Below are positions 53,504-62,082 of a DNA stretch of 64,000 nucleotides, one piece after another; the first letter of the stretch is position 1; each line of letters opens with the position of its first letter. Below the pieces are notes generated by a model, which was not told the DNA's origin, searched no databases, and saw only the letters and a program-made list of their open reading frames with translations. A program made the translations under genes and the position numbers. This stretch comes from CAUZFZ01 sp963579025. Lineage in GTDB: Bacteria > Planctomycetota > Planctomycetia > Planctomycetales > Planctomycetaceae. The stretch covers positions 12,915 through 76,914 of the forward strand of contig CAUZFZ010000031.1 in NCBI GenBank assembly GCA_963579025.1, given 5' to 3'.

Positions 53504-55697
53504 GAACCTTCTCCTCACTGTCTGCTCGTCGAGCCGACGCCAGATCGGGCACGATCCCCGAAAAACACTGGGCTGCTCTCGTGTAATCCCCTTGCACTTC
53601 GTACGCGAGTCCAAGGAGTTCAAGCAATCGTCGCTTCTCAGAGTCAGCTTCCGCAGTCCGAAGAAGTTCACTGGATCGGACGATGCACTCCTCATGTTTG
53701 CCTGCGAGGAACAGAATGCGAACTTCCGACTCCTGACCTCGTCGCCGCCAGACACTGTCATCATTGCCATTGAGTTGCGCAAAGACCTTCAACGCCTCAC
53801 CCGTTGCGCCGGTCTTGCGCAGCCACTCTCCCACTTCGTACTGCATGTGCTGCCGCAGCGGCGAGCTGGAACTGGCACCCTCGACCTCTCGGTAAACGAC
53901 AGCCATCTGCTCATGCAGTCCGAGCGCCTTCCATGCCAGGCCGGCGAGTAGTCGGACTGAGTCTTCCTCGTAGTCAGACGCACGGAGCTGAGCGAGAGCG
54001 GAGATGAGTCGTTGCCCTTCACCTTCTTTGCGAACTCCGGATGCCACGCGAAATCTCGCGAGCGTGCCCAACATTGCCGACACACGATCGTGCGGCGGCT
54101 CTCGAACAGCGTCGCGGAAGTCCATTAACACCATGCTCGCAGCCGAGTCTTTACCATTCATGAGATAGGCCGACGCAAGGATGTTTGCCGCTTTCGCCTG
54201 GACGTCACGAGTCGTGGTTGTCGTTGAAGCTCGCACAAGTGGTCGTACGGCTTCGTCGAACTGTTCGGCGTGAACCATCAATCGGCCGATGTTGAACCAG
54301 GCTCGTGCCTCCAACCGGTTCCCGGCAAATCCGTCGACAAGCTGGTAGAGCGAGTCCCGGGCGGCATCACGCTGCCCGAGCGTTATCTCGATCTGAGCCT
54401 TATTAAACCACGCTGTAGAACTCAATGGAGACTTCGGGAACTCGCGAAGGAACTGGTCATACAGACTGATCGCGGAATCCATCTCCGAAGCCTGCACCTG
54501 AAGATTGGCAATCCCCAACCACGTGACTGGTGCAAGCTCATGGCTGGGCCAGGTGGAGAGTGAATTCCGGAGTGATCGGATGACAGTTCTCAGACGCAGT
54601 TCAGACAGCGTTTCACTCACGATCTCAGTCGGGCTGAGAATCTCAATCCTATCCTCTGTCTGCCGCCAGATGAGTCCGTTTGGCAGCGTCAGCAAATCCA
54701 GCAACGCGGCCAGTGAGATGTTGGACCGGGCCAGAGTGACACGTCGTGCCTCGAGATTCTGCGCGGCTTTCGACGAGACCTCCAGTGACAGTTTCGATTG
54801 GGAGCCGGCATCCGCGATCAATCCCAATATGGATACCTGGTCGTAGTGGACGGAAAGCTGAAAGCCATCCGCGCCGCGACCGAACTCGCTGAGAATTACA
54901 AAATGAGCGTCGTCCTTTGATGGTGCAATCGGTTCTGAAAGTGATTCGACGGATCGAATGACTCTCCAAATGGGGGGATGCCAGTTCGTGTGAACAAGTT
55001 CCAATCCCACGGTGCGGTCCGACGGGCTCGGCAATTCCCGAAGTAACGCGAGGGCAAACAGGTGAGCCGCTTCAGCCGTCACGCTGGCCGACCTGCTTCG
55101 TTCAGACTGTCCGAGAAATGTGGCCAGGATGGAGACTGCAGACTCGATCTGGTTGCTGCTCATCAGCACCCGCGCCTGACTGACATTCGCTGCGTCGCGA
55201 ACAACCGGGTTCCCGGTTCGCCCGGCAAGTTCCTGGTACTGAGCGTGAGCCGATTCCAGGTTTCCGATCTCCTCGTTGGCAACGGCCAGACGAAGTTGAA
55301 GCGAGTCGTCGTCGATTCCGCTGCGGATCAATGAGTTCAGAATGCCGATCGCCCTCGCAGCGTTCTCTTCGGCGAGGAGCTTATCGGCTCTCTCAATGGC
55401 AACCTGTATTTCCGCCTGGTTGGTAAAGACATCGCGATGTCGGGGCGGAGTCTCTTCCAGGAGGGAGTTGCCTGAAGGATTGGAGGCATGTGCCTCCAGC
55501 GATTCGATCGGGACGCCGTCTGCTGCTGGCCCGGAGCCAGTTGACAGGTGGCTGATTCCCGCGAGAAACCCGATCAGGGCTCCTGCTACGGCCACCGCAG
55601 CGACCATCCATGGTCTGTTGCGAGTCACGATTGACCTCAAGTGGGGTTGCTGCAGCGCGCAAGAGCCTTCCGTGCTCGCGCAATCGCTGCAATCCAC
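53496..55697 (-). CDS. Large membrane-anchored TPR protein with STN-like segment
   Basis: 733 residues. Short N-terminus with CSDCASTEGSC, one membrane helix (PWMVAAVAVAGALIGFLAGI at about 29-50), then many TPR helices (ADKLLAEENAARAIGILNSLI; AISLYDQFLREFPKSPLSSTAWFNKAQIEITLGQRDAARDSLYQL; LGLAYEVQGDYTRAAQCFSGI). A segment near 330-360 (ISLAALLDLLTLPNGLIWRQTEDRIEIL) resembles the secretin/TonB short N-terminal fold. Periplasmic scaffold anchored in the inner membrane. Heads the three-gene minus operon between flgE and flgM. Could be a motor-associated scaffold comparable in type to Campylobacter PflA/PflB (inference). Confidence 0.78.
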   Translation of the reverse strand: MDCSDCASTEGSCALQQPHLRSIVTRNRPWMVAAVAVAGALIGFLAGISHLSTGSGPAADGVPIESLEAHASNPSGNSLLEETPPRHRDVFTNQAEIQVAIERADKLLAEENAARAIGILNSLIRSGIDDDSLQLRLAVANEEIGNLESAHAQYQELAGRTGNPVVRDAANVSQARVLMSSNQIESAVSILATFLGQSERSRSASVTAEAAHLFALALLRELPSPSDRTVGLELVHTNWHPPIWRVIRSVESLSEPIAPSKDDAHFVILSEFGRGADGFQLSVHYDQVSILGLIADAGSQSKLSLEVSSKAAQNLEARRVTLARSNISLAALLDLLTLPNGLIWRQTEDRIEILSPTEIVSETLSELRLRTVIRSLRNSLSTWPSHELAPVTWLGIANLQVQASEMDSAISLYDQFLREFPKSPLSSTAWFNKAQIEITLGQRDAARDSLYQLVDGFAGNRLEARAWFNIGRLMVHAEQFDEAVRPLVRASTTTTTRDVQAKAANILASAYLMNGKDSAASMVLMDFRDAVREPPHDRVSAMLGTLARFRVASGVRKEGEGQRLISALAQLRASDYEEDSVRLLAGLAWKALGLHEQMAVVYREVEGASSSSPLRQHMQYEVGEWLRKTGATGEALKVFAQLNGNDDSVWRRRGQESEVRILFLAGKHEECIVRSSELLRTAEADSEKRRLLELLGLAYEVQGDYTRAAQCFSGIVPDLASARRADSEEKVRD

Positions 55698-55804
55698 TTA
55701 ACACTATCGTCTCTGGATGGCCGCCACTTCAGCTTCAGATTTCCAGGCAAGTTTTCCCGGGCACCTTCGATGACCTTCCCTGACTGCTTTTCAGGAGCAC
55801 AGGG

Positions 55805-56092
55805 ATGAACGTCAATTCAAACATTCCGAGTCCTCACTTCCATGTAGCAGGGAATGCTACGCCGTTCGCGGCAGGAAACGGGACACGAACCGAAGGAACC
55901 CGGCAGGCTGAGAATGATGCGAGCCTCGCACGCAGTGGTGATGCCCGTTTCTTACTCAATCAGCTTGAAGGCGTTTCTGATATCCGGGACGACGTGGTAT
56001 CCCGTGCGGCCGAAAGGCTGGACAGGGGCGACTACCTCACTGACGAGTCCGCCGAAGCGGCGGCCGATGCGATTCTTAACCGTCTCGCATAG
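55805..56092 (+). CDS. flgM: Anti-sigma-28 factor FlgM-like
   Basis: 95 residues. Disordered N-terminus and a C-terminal half with the FlgM pattern: DARFLLNQLEGVSDIRDDVVSRAAERLDRGDYLTDESAEAAADAILNRL. It would hold FliA inactive until secreted through the finished hook. Divergent from the TPR operon across 107 bases and upstream of fliC. CAGGAG precedes the start. Confidence 0.78.
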   Translation: MNVNSNIPSPHFHVAGNATPFAAGNGTRTEGTRQAENDASLARSGDARFLLNQLEGVSDIRDDVVSRAAERLDRGDYLTDESAEAAADAILNRLA

Positions 56093-56278
56093 TCGACCCT
56101 GGTTTCGATACAGACTTCGCAATGTGCGACTCTGAATGAGCATCGAACGTCGGTGCAACTGTCTTCCGCATGCGATTCTCAGGGCCAATGAGATTCGTGT
56201 CCGCTGTAGGAGGAGCGAAAGCTGAAGACCCGCTGGAGATGCACATCAAGGACGCTTCTTCCGAAACGGACGTCACAT

Positions 56279-56313
56279 TGGAACCGCATTCGCGGTTATT
56301 GCGTTGCCGATTG
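56279..56313 (+). promoter_or_regulatory. Candidate promoter motifs upstream of fliC
   Basis: Two imperfect motifs in the 275-base leader: TGGAAC-N5-TCGCG at 56279-56294 keeps sigma-54 GG-N10-GC spacing, and GCCGATTG at 56306-56313 resembles the sigma-28 -10 GCCGATAA but has no TAAA at the right distance. fliC is usually a sigma-28 gene; neither motif is decisive. Confidence 0.25.
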
Positions 56314-56367
56314 GGGGCAGCTCAACGGCAACAGAGCGAACCAACCTTGTGATTTGTGGAGATATCA

Positions 56368-57792
56368 ATGGCGCTTTCAATCAACACTAACGTCGCGTCC
56401 CTTACGGCACAGAACAACCTTAATCGGTCGTCGAGTGCACTCAACAAGTCGATCGAACGACTCTCGTCGGGTTTAAAGATTAATCGAGGAGCAGACGGCC
56501 CTGCCGCTCTCGTGATCTCCGAAAAGAATCGAGCACAGATCGCCGGACTCACCACAGCCATCGACAACACTCAGAAAGCCACGTCGGTTGTACAAACCGC
56601 CGAGGGCGCGCTGAACGAAATCAACTCACTACTCGTGAAGGTTCGAAGTCTGGCGATCGATTCGGCCAACACTGGCGTGAATGACGATGATGCTCTGGCA
56701 GCAAACCAGGCAGAAATCAGTAACGCACTGGATACGATCAACCGCATTGCCAACAACACGCAGTTCGGTTCGAAGAAGCTCCTCGATGGATCGGCCGGCA
56801 AGACTGGCACGACGAACAACGCGTCGACGACATTTCTCGCGGCTTCGGGTGACACGACGGGCGGAACCTTCGCCGTTAACATCACTTCCACGGGCCAACG
56901 TGCGACAGTCGACACGACGGGAACCGCTCAGACCGGAAACCTCGCGGCCGATGAAGTACTGACGGTTAACAACGTTTCGATTTCCTTGACAGCAGGCTTG
57001 AGCCAGGCACAGGTGATCGATCGGGTTAATGAATTCTCGTCACAGACGGGTGTCGTTGCTGAAGACGCCGGTACGAGTATCACGCGACTTCGTTCGACGG
57101 CCTTCGGCGACGGCGTATCGATTTCGACGATTTCCAACACAGCCGCAGGCGGTGCTGGTACGACGAGCGGAATCGGAACAACGGCAAAGACAGACTCTGG
57201 ACAGGATATTGCGGGGACGATCGACGGCCTGGCTGCGACCGGAGCTGGCAACGTTCTGACTGCGAATACGGGTGCCGCCAACGGTGTGAGTGTTCAGGTC
57301 GCCGTCGCGGGTGGCTCGACAACCACAACGGCTACGGGTGACCTCGACGATGTGACTGTCGTTGACAATTCACTCATCTTTCAGATTGGCGCGAACAAGG
57401 ATCAAACCGTCACTGTGGGTGTCGATCGCGTCAACCCAACGTCTCTTGGAATCGGTGTCGCCGACAACAGCTTTGCGAATCTGAACGAGATAACCGTCAC
57501 GTCGGCCTCTAACGCTCAGGACGCGCTGGAAGTGGTTGACGCCGCCATCGGCGAAATCGCCACACTTCGTGGTGACCTTGGAGCATTTCAGTCGAATACG
57601 CTTGAATCGACGGGCAACAACCTGCGAGCCACGCTCGAGAACACGGTTAACGCCGAGTCGATTATCCGCGACACGGACTTCGCCTCGGAAATTGCAGAAT
57701 TCACAAAGAACCAGGTGCTTGTCCAGGCCGGGACTTCGACTCTGTCGAACGCAAATCAGAGTGCCCAGCTTGTTCTGTCGCTCCTGCGATAA
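56368..57792 (+). CDS. fliC: Flagellin FliC
   Basis: 474 residues from ATG at 56368 with GGAG upstream. N-terminal D0/D1: ALSINTNVASLTAQNNLNRSSSALNKSIERLSSGLKINRGADGPAALVISEKNRAQI; C-terminal: ATLENTVNAESIIRDTDFASEIAEFTKNQVLVQAGTSTLSNANQSAQLVLSLLR. The middle (about 140-380) is a Thr/Ala/Gly-rich variable domain. Single flagellin gene in the window. Ser/Thr-rich surface would accept O-linked sugars, which is of interest given the acyl/sugar operon at the window start. Confidence 0.96.
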   Translation: MALSINTNVASLTAQNNLNRSSSALNKSIERLSSGLKINRGADGPAALVISEKNRAQIAGLTTAIDNTQKATSVVQTAEGALNEINSLLVKVRSLAIDSANTGVNDDDALAANQAEISNALDTINRIANNTQFGSKKLLDGSAGKTGTTNNASTTFLAASGDTTGGTFAVNITSTGQRATVDTTGTAQTGNLAADEVLTVNNVSISLTAGLSQAQVIDRVNEFSSQTGVVAEDAGTSITRLRSTAFGDGVSISTISNTAAGGAGTTSGIGTTAKTDSGQDIAGTIDGLAATGAGNVLTANTGAANGVSVQVAVAGGSTTTTATGDLDDVTVVDNSLIFQIGANKDQTVTVGVDRVNPTSLGIGVADNSFANLNEITVTSASNAQDALEVVDAAIGEIATLRGDLGAFQSNTLESTGNNLRATLENTVNAESIIRDTDFASEIAEFTKNQVLVQAGTSTLSNANQSAQLVLSLLR

Positions 57793-57828
57793 TTCCGCTG
57801 CTCAGAACAAGGTTCGCTCTGTTCTGTC

Positions 57829-57868
57829 ACGCGTGGGGGGGGGATTTCCCTCCCACGCGTTTCTTTTT
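57829..57868 (+). terminator. Rho-independent terminator after fliC
   Basis: Stem ACGCGTGGG (57829-57837) with CCCACGCGT (57852-57860), extendable by G-C pairs, followed by TTTCTTTTT. Starts 36 bases after the fliC stop. Strong stem and T-run. Confidence 0.9.
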
Positions 57869-57964
57869 GGCATGATGCAAAGTTTTGTCGCCGTCATCGG
57901 TCATCGCAGCCCGATCACAATGCACAGGCTGGCGGTTTTGTAACTCTATTCTGATGGTCGATTC

Positions 57965-59962
57965 ATGGGTCTTCAAATTGATGGCCTCGCCTCTGGCCTC
58001 GACACGACAACGATCGTGGAGGGTCTGCTCGAGATCCAGAAACAGCAAGTGACTCGGCTGAACAGTCGAATCTCTGGAATAACGGACAAGCAGACCGCGT
58101 TCAAAGGAGTCGAAGCCGGACTCCTGAGCCTGCGAGGCTCACTCGGCCGACTCACCCGGGTTCAAGACAACGTCTTTGAAGCCCGCACGGCAACGAGTAG
58201 CGATGATTCGCTGATCGCGGCCGCTGCATCCAGTGGTGCAACCCCCGGAATCTACACGCTGCAGGTCAGCAGCCTTGCCCGTGCCCACCAGATCGCTTCA
58301 CAGGGCCTGGCAGACGCAGACTCGGAAATTACCGAGGGGACGTTTGGCATCCAGATCGGCACGGGAGCAGTCACCAACATTACCGTCGACACAACGAACA
58401 ACACGTTGCAAGGTCTTGCCGACTCAATTAACAGCGCTGACGCCGGCATCTCTGCGTCAATCATTAACGACGGATCGACGGGAACTCCCTATCGTCTGCT
58501 GTTGACGTCAAATCAGGCCGGGACAAACGGGGCGATCACGATCTCGAACTCGCTCGCCGCGGCATCCGGTAACGCCTCAAAGCCCGCATTCACAGATCCT
58601 GACGTTCAGTCGGCAACAGATGCCTCACTTGTGATTGGCACGGGCCCAGGTGCAATTACCGTCAACGGCACATCCAACCAGATCGAAGACGTCATTCCTG
58701 GCGTCACCCTCGACCTGCTCGCTGCTGACGCAACAAAGACGGTCACGCTGACCGTCACCGAAGACGTGGAGTCTGCACGAGAAGCCATTGACGGATTTGT
58801 CGGGTCCTTCAACGCTGTGTTGGGGACAATCGACAGTCAGGTCCGCTTTGATGCAGAAACCGGCCAGGCGGGAGTGTTGCTGGGCAACCGAACGATCATC
58901 TCGATCCAGGACGAAGTCCGAAACGCGGTACTGCAAACCGTGTCTGGTATTACAGGATCCACAAACCGACTGTCATCGATCGGAATCACTTTTGATGCCC
59001 GAGGGCAGCTCACTGTCGATACCAGTCGGCTCGACGATGTCCTCAATGGGCGAGTCGATGACGTATCCCTCGACGATGTGCGACGACTCTTTTCGCTCAG
59101 TGGCGAGAGTACTAAGGCCGGTATCGAGTTTCTCGGCGGCAGCACTCGTACAAAGGACTCGGCGTCTGCCGTCGAGGTCGATATCAGTCAGGCGGCTGAG
59201 CGCGCCGTCATTGCGGCGACATCGGATCTTGCTGCATCGACAGTGATTGACTCGTCTAACAATTCGTTCACGGTCTCCATTGATAGTCAAACGTCGGCTG
59301 CACTGACACTTGCGGATGGCACTTACACTCGACAGGAACTGGCGGATCACCTTGAGAGTGCTATTAACGGTGACTCCACTCTGATTGGTCGAGAAGTGTC
59401 TGTCAGCCTCAGTGGAAACGCGCTTCAGATCACGTCGCTCGCGTATGGCACCTCCTCCAAAGTTTCCAGCGTCTCTGGAACCGCCTCGTCCGAGCTCGGA
59501 TTCGTCGGAACAGAATCGGACCAGGGGCAGGACGTTGTCGGGAAGTTCATTGTCAACGGAGTCGATGAAATTGCGGTCGGAACCGGACGTCTTCTGATTG
59601 GTGACTCAGAGAATGAAAACACCGCAGACCTGCAGGTCCGAGTCACATTGGGATCGAGTCAGGTCCAAAGCGGAGTTGACGGAAATATCACCGTGACACG
59701 AGGACTGGCGGCAAAACTGGATCTTGTCCTGAATTCAATTCTCGACCCGGGTACCGGTCGGGTAAAAACCGTCAATGACAGCTTCGAGGAGCAGATTCAG
59801 GACATTGAGGAAACGATTGCGCGACAGAACGCGCTTGTTGAGCAGCGTCAGCAATCGCTCATCAAAGAGTTCATTGCACTCGAAACAGCTATCAGCGGAT
59901 TCCAGTCGGCGGGTAATTTCCTCGCCACACAACTGGCCGGCGTATCCGGGCTGTCGTCGTAA
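57965..59962 (+). CDS. fliD: Filament cap protein FliD
   Basis: 665 residues, longer than E. coli FliD (468). N-terminal GLQIDGLASGLDTTTIVEGLLEIQKQQVTRLNSRIS and C-terminal SFEEQIQDIEETIARQNALVEQRQQSLIKEFIALETAISGFQSAGNFLATQL are FliD helices. Middle contains repeated beta domains (flagellin hook IN-type). Caps the growing filament. Downstream of the fliC terminator, so it likely has its own promoter or partial read-through. Confidence 0.94.
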   Translation: MGLQIDGLASGLDTTTIVEGLLEIQKQQVTRLNSRISGITDKQTAFKGVEAGLLSLRGSLGRLTRVQDNVFEARTATSSDDSLIAAAASSGATPGIYTLQVSSLARAHQIASQGLADADSEITEGTFGIQIGTGAVTNITVDTTNNTLQGLADSINSADAGISASIINDGSTGTPYRLLLTSNQAGTNGAITISNSLAAASGNASKPAFTDPDVQSATDASLVIGTGPGAITVNGTSNQIEDVIPGVTLDLLAADATKTVTLTVTEDVESAREAIDGFVGSFNAVLGTIDSQVRFDAETGQAGVLLGNRTIISIQDEVRNAVLQTVSGITGSTNRLSSIGITFDARGQLTVDTSRLDDVLNGRVDDVSLDDVRRLFSLSGESTKAGIEFLGGSTRTKDSASAVEVDISQAAERAVIAATSDLAASTVIDSSNNSFTVSIDSQTSAALTLADGTYTRQELADHLESAINGDSTLIGREVSVSLSGNALQITSLAYGTSSKVSSVSGTASSELGFVGTESDQGQDVVGKFIVNGVDEIAVGTGRLLIGDSENENTADLQVRVTLGSSQVQSGVDGNITVTRGLAAKLDLVLNSILDPGTGRVKTVNDSFEEQIQDIEETIARQNALVEQRQQSLIKEFIALETAISGFQSAGNFLATQLAGVSGLSS

Positions 59963-59972
59963 CGAAAACTCA

Positions 59973-60449
59973 ATGTCGTTCGATCTGCCCGACGCAGACG
60001 ATCGCATGTCGAAAATGGAGGCGGTCATGCGATCGGCAATCAAAGCCTACGGCGAACAACGGGCTAACGGATGGACCAGAATCGAAATGCTGCTCGCGAT
60101 CTACGACGGCGCGATCGATAAAATCGGCAAAGCGCAGGCGGCGCTGGAGAACAATGAGAACGCTCTCGTTGAGGAACACCGCCTTGCTGCCCAGAAGCTG
60201 GTCATGCAGTTGATCAGTGGGATTGACCTTCAGTTTGGAGACCTGGCGTCACAGATGCACACCCTGTGTATCCACGTGGCAACCGAGCTGAATCACGCGA
60301 CAGCAGGGTCACTGTCTCATTGTGACAGCATTCTGCGGAAGCTACGCGAGGGCTTTGAGGGCATTCGCGAGGAAGCAATCGTCCTCGAATCGAACGGCGA
60401 CATTCCCGGATTGCGGCTCAGTGCGGATGTCGACATCGTCGTGTCGTAA
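59973..60449 (+). CDS. fliS: Flagellin export chaperone FliS-like
   Basis: 158 residues from ATG at 59973; the open frame reaches back into fliD. Helical bundle: AIKAYGEQRANGWTRIEMLLAIYDGAIDKIGKAQAALE matches the FliS opening helix (LL..YDGAI), followed by LVMQLISGIDLQFGDLASQMHTLCIHVATEL. Longer than typical FliS (about 130). Position after fliD supports the call. Confidence 0.82.
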   Translation: MSFDLPDADDRMSKMEAVMRSAIKAYGEQRANGWTRIEMLLAIYDGAIDKIGKAQAALENNENALVEEHRLAAQKLVMQLISGIDLQFGDLASQMHTLCIHVATELNHATAGSLSHCDSILRKLREGFEGIREEAIVLESNGDIPGLRLSADVDIVVS

Positions 60450-60452
60450 GTT

Positions 60453-60617
60453 GCCGAACGAGCGCGGACGGGCTCAAGCTGCTTCTTGTCCTTCTTCCGC
60501 CAGACCTGAGCGATGTCTCGCCCGTACTTGCCCGTTCAGTTCATCGTCTGAAGGATCAATGGCCACTCTTCGTCCTTCTCCTTTACGGAGATCCATTCCT
60601 CGACGAACTCAGTGGCT
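60453..60617 (-). pseudogene. Possible staphylococcal-nuclease-like remnant
   Basis: On the minus strand a frame reads TEFVEEWISVKEKDEEWPLI, a stop (60536-60538), then TGKYGRDIAQVWRKKDK. KYGRxxAxVW resembles the DKYGR motif of SNase (micrococcal nuclease) domains. Too short and interrupted to be functional; only the reading pattern supports it. Confidence 0.3.
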
Positions 60618-60621
60618 TTGA

Positions 60622-60711
60622 TACCGCTACTTCAGGGATGAGATCGAAGCTGCGAGGGCCTACAATCGTCGAGCGTCAGACCTGACGAACGGGTTCGCCA
60701 AACTCAACTGA
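60622..60711 (+). pseudogene. AP2-domain remnant (HNH homing endonuclease-type)
   Basis: The + frame reads YRYFRDEIEAARAYNRRASD then LTNGFAKLN and a stop at 60709-60711. This matches the end of AP2 DNA-binding domains (YFxxxxxAArAYdxaA...G.fAklN), which in bacteria occur in HNH endonucleases of phages and mobile elements. No start or upstream domain is present, so it is a 3' fragment. Confidence 0.6.
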
Positions 60712-60796
60712 ATCTGAAAACGGTATCAGGAAGTGTATCGGAGCCGTCGATACGGGACTTGGAGAAGCGTCGTAACCTACTGAAATATTTAGATTT

Positions 60797-60870
60797 GCGC
60801 CCGTAGCTCAGCAGGATAGAGCATCGGATTTCTAATCCGAGGGTCGGAGGTTCAAGTCCTCCCGGGCGTA
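60797..60870 (+). tRNA. tRNA-Arg (anticodon UCU)
   Basis: 74-base cloverleaf: acceptor GCGCCCG with CGGGCGT (one G-U), D stem GCTC/GAGC, anticodon stem TCGGA/TCCGA around loop TTTCTAA (anticodon TCT), T stem GGAGG/CCTCC with TTCAAGT loop, discriminator A. CCA is not encoded. Integrase remnant follows 155 bases on, so its 3' end is a likely attachment site. Confidence 0.95.
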
Positions 60871-60945
60871 CTTTACGTAGCAACGACTTACGCCGATTCC
60901 GGCCAGAAGATTCTTGCTTCGGTACAGAAATCTGGTGCAGAAAAA

Positions 60946-60967
60946 GCCCCGTGCGGCAACACGGGGC
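60946..60967 (-). terminator. Hairpin with T-run on the minus strand
   Basis: GCCCCGTG (60946-60953) pairs with CACGGGGC (60960-60967) around CGGCAA. AAAAA at 60941-60945 gives a T-run after the stem for minus-strand transcripts, so it could end transcription coming from the decayed region toward the tRNA. Confidence 0.6.
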
Positions 60968-61025
60968 CGGCAAGCCTTTCAGCCTGCTCTTTCGGTTTCC
61001 TTCCACCAGAGCTGGGAGGTCTGCA

Positions 61026-61328
61026 ATGGCGCGTAACTCGAAACCGTGGTATCGGCGCGATCGCACGGCGTGGTTCGCCACGATCGATGGCAAGAGGCAC
61101 AACCTCGGTCGCGATCGCAAATCGGCGTATCAGCAGTTCCACGAACTGATGGCCCGCCCGCAGAAACGTGTTGTTAATACTGAGTCCGTCGCTGGCGTAT
61201 TCGACGCCTTTCTCGACTGGGCGAAGCAGCACAGGGCACTTCGCACCTATGAGTGGTATCGCGCCGATGTCAGTGCTTCCTCGAAGCTGTGCCAAACCTC
61301 AGCGTCGGCCAGCTTCACCGGTTTCTGA
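61026..61328 (+). pseudogene. Truncated, frameshifted tyrosine-recombinase integrase
   Basis: ATG at 61026 with GGGAGG. Reads ARNSKPWYRRDRTAWFATIDGKRHNLGRDRKSAYQQFHELM, the N-terminal part of phage-type integrases, then FDAFLDWAKQHRALRTYEWYR, the core-binding start. Near 61270 the match moves to another frame (CFLEAVPNLSVGQLHRF), a frameshift. The catalytic domain with R, H, R and Y is absent; IS66 sequence follows. Lies just after tRNA-Arg. Confidence 0.75.
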
Positions 61329-61487
61329 AGCAGAACCCGTCCGCAGTTTCTTCCGCCACTGATAGAAGGCCGCCTGAGACACGCCTTCGCGGCGACAGAA
61401 TTCCGCCACCGTCCCGTCCGAGGACTCACGCGGCTGCAGACGTTTCCGCCACTGCTCCCAAAGCACAGGATTGATCGACCGTGCCAT
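61299..61487 (-). pseudogene. IS66 accessory gene tnpA fragment
   Basis: Frame from ATG at 61487 (GGGGAG upstream) reads MARSINPVLWEQWRKRLQPR, then SSDGTVAEFCRREGVSQAAFYQWRKKL, the HTH protein TnpA of IS66 elements. After WRKKL the similarity stops and the frame runs into integrase-derived sequence, so the 3' half is lost. No TnpB or TnpC seen. Confidence 0.75.
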
Positions 61488-61540
61488 TCCCAGACTCCCC
61501 GATTTCGATGTGGAAACCAGGCAGACTACGACACGCGTCA

Positions 61541-62065
61541 AGTATGACTCTCATGTACGCTCACGCCTGCGAGACGATCAGTGAGGCTGCTGCTTAACGG
61601 TCTGGTTGCGGCAGCTCTGCAGAAAGTCCTCGATGTCGTGTTCGCTAAAGCGGATCGCGCCGCGGCCGAGTCCAATGCGGTGATGAGCAAGTTTTCCGGG
61701 TCGGTTTTTTCCGACGGCAGAAAGAACTCCGACTTAATATTTGGGCCGGCAATTCCGTCGCGGGTGCCGATGATCTGCTCAGCTGTTGCCGAACTGATTT
61801 TCAGCTGCCCGGCAGCCTTTTCGTCTTCGCTGAACACCAGCACTGCCAACCATGCGGTCGGTTGGCTGCCGCCGCACGGGTTCGGTGGGGAGGGTTGCTC
61901 GACGTCGGGCGGGACGCTTTCGGGGTTGTCGTGCGGCGTGGGTGCAGCAGTGGATCGCCCGGCGGGCGGGCGGGACGCGAGCAGTGGCGGACTGTGAACT
62001 GCGGGGTCCGAATCAGAAGGGGCATTGTCCGAGGGACTGAACGACAGCGGTATGGTCCAGCTCAA
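61541..62065 (-). CDS. Hypothetical protein, weakly supported
   Basis: Frame of about 175 residues with TTG start at 62065 and only a distant GGAG. Proline/serine-rich start, then WLAVLVFSEDEKAAGQLKIS and a mixed region that looks protein-like (FFLPSEKTDPENLLITALD). Its end abuts the IS66 remnant and may be altered by it. No family recognised. An overlapping plus-strand frame (61581-61997) is judged a shadow. Confidence 0.35.
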
Positions 62066-62082
62066 CCTTCAGCCGGACTCCG

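Noticed and set aside
61581..61997. Plus-strand frame opposite the minus-strand hypothetical gene
   Set aside because: No ribosome site and no domain; the minus-strand frame reads more like protein, although neither is strong.
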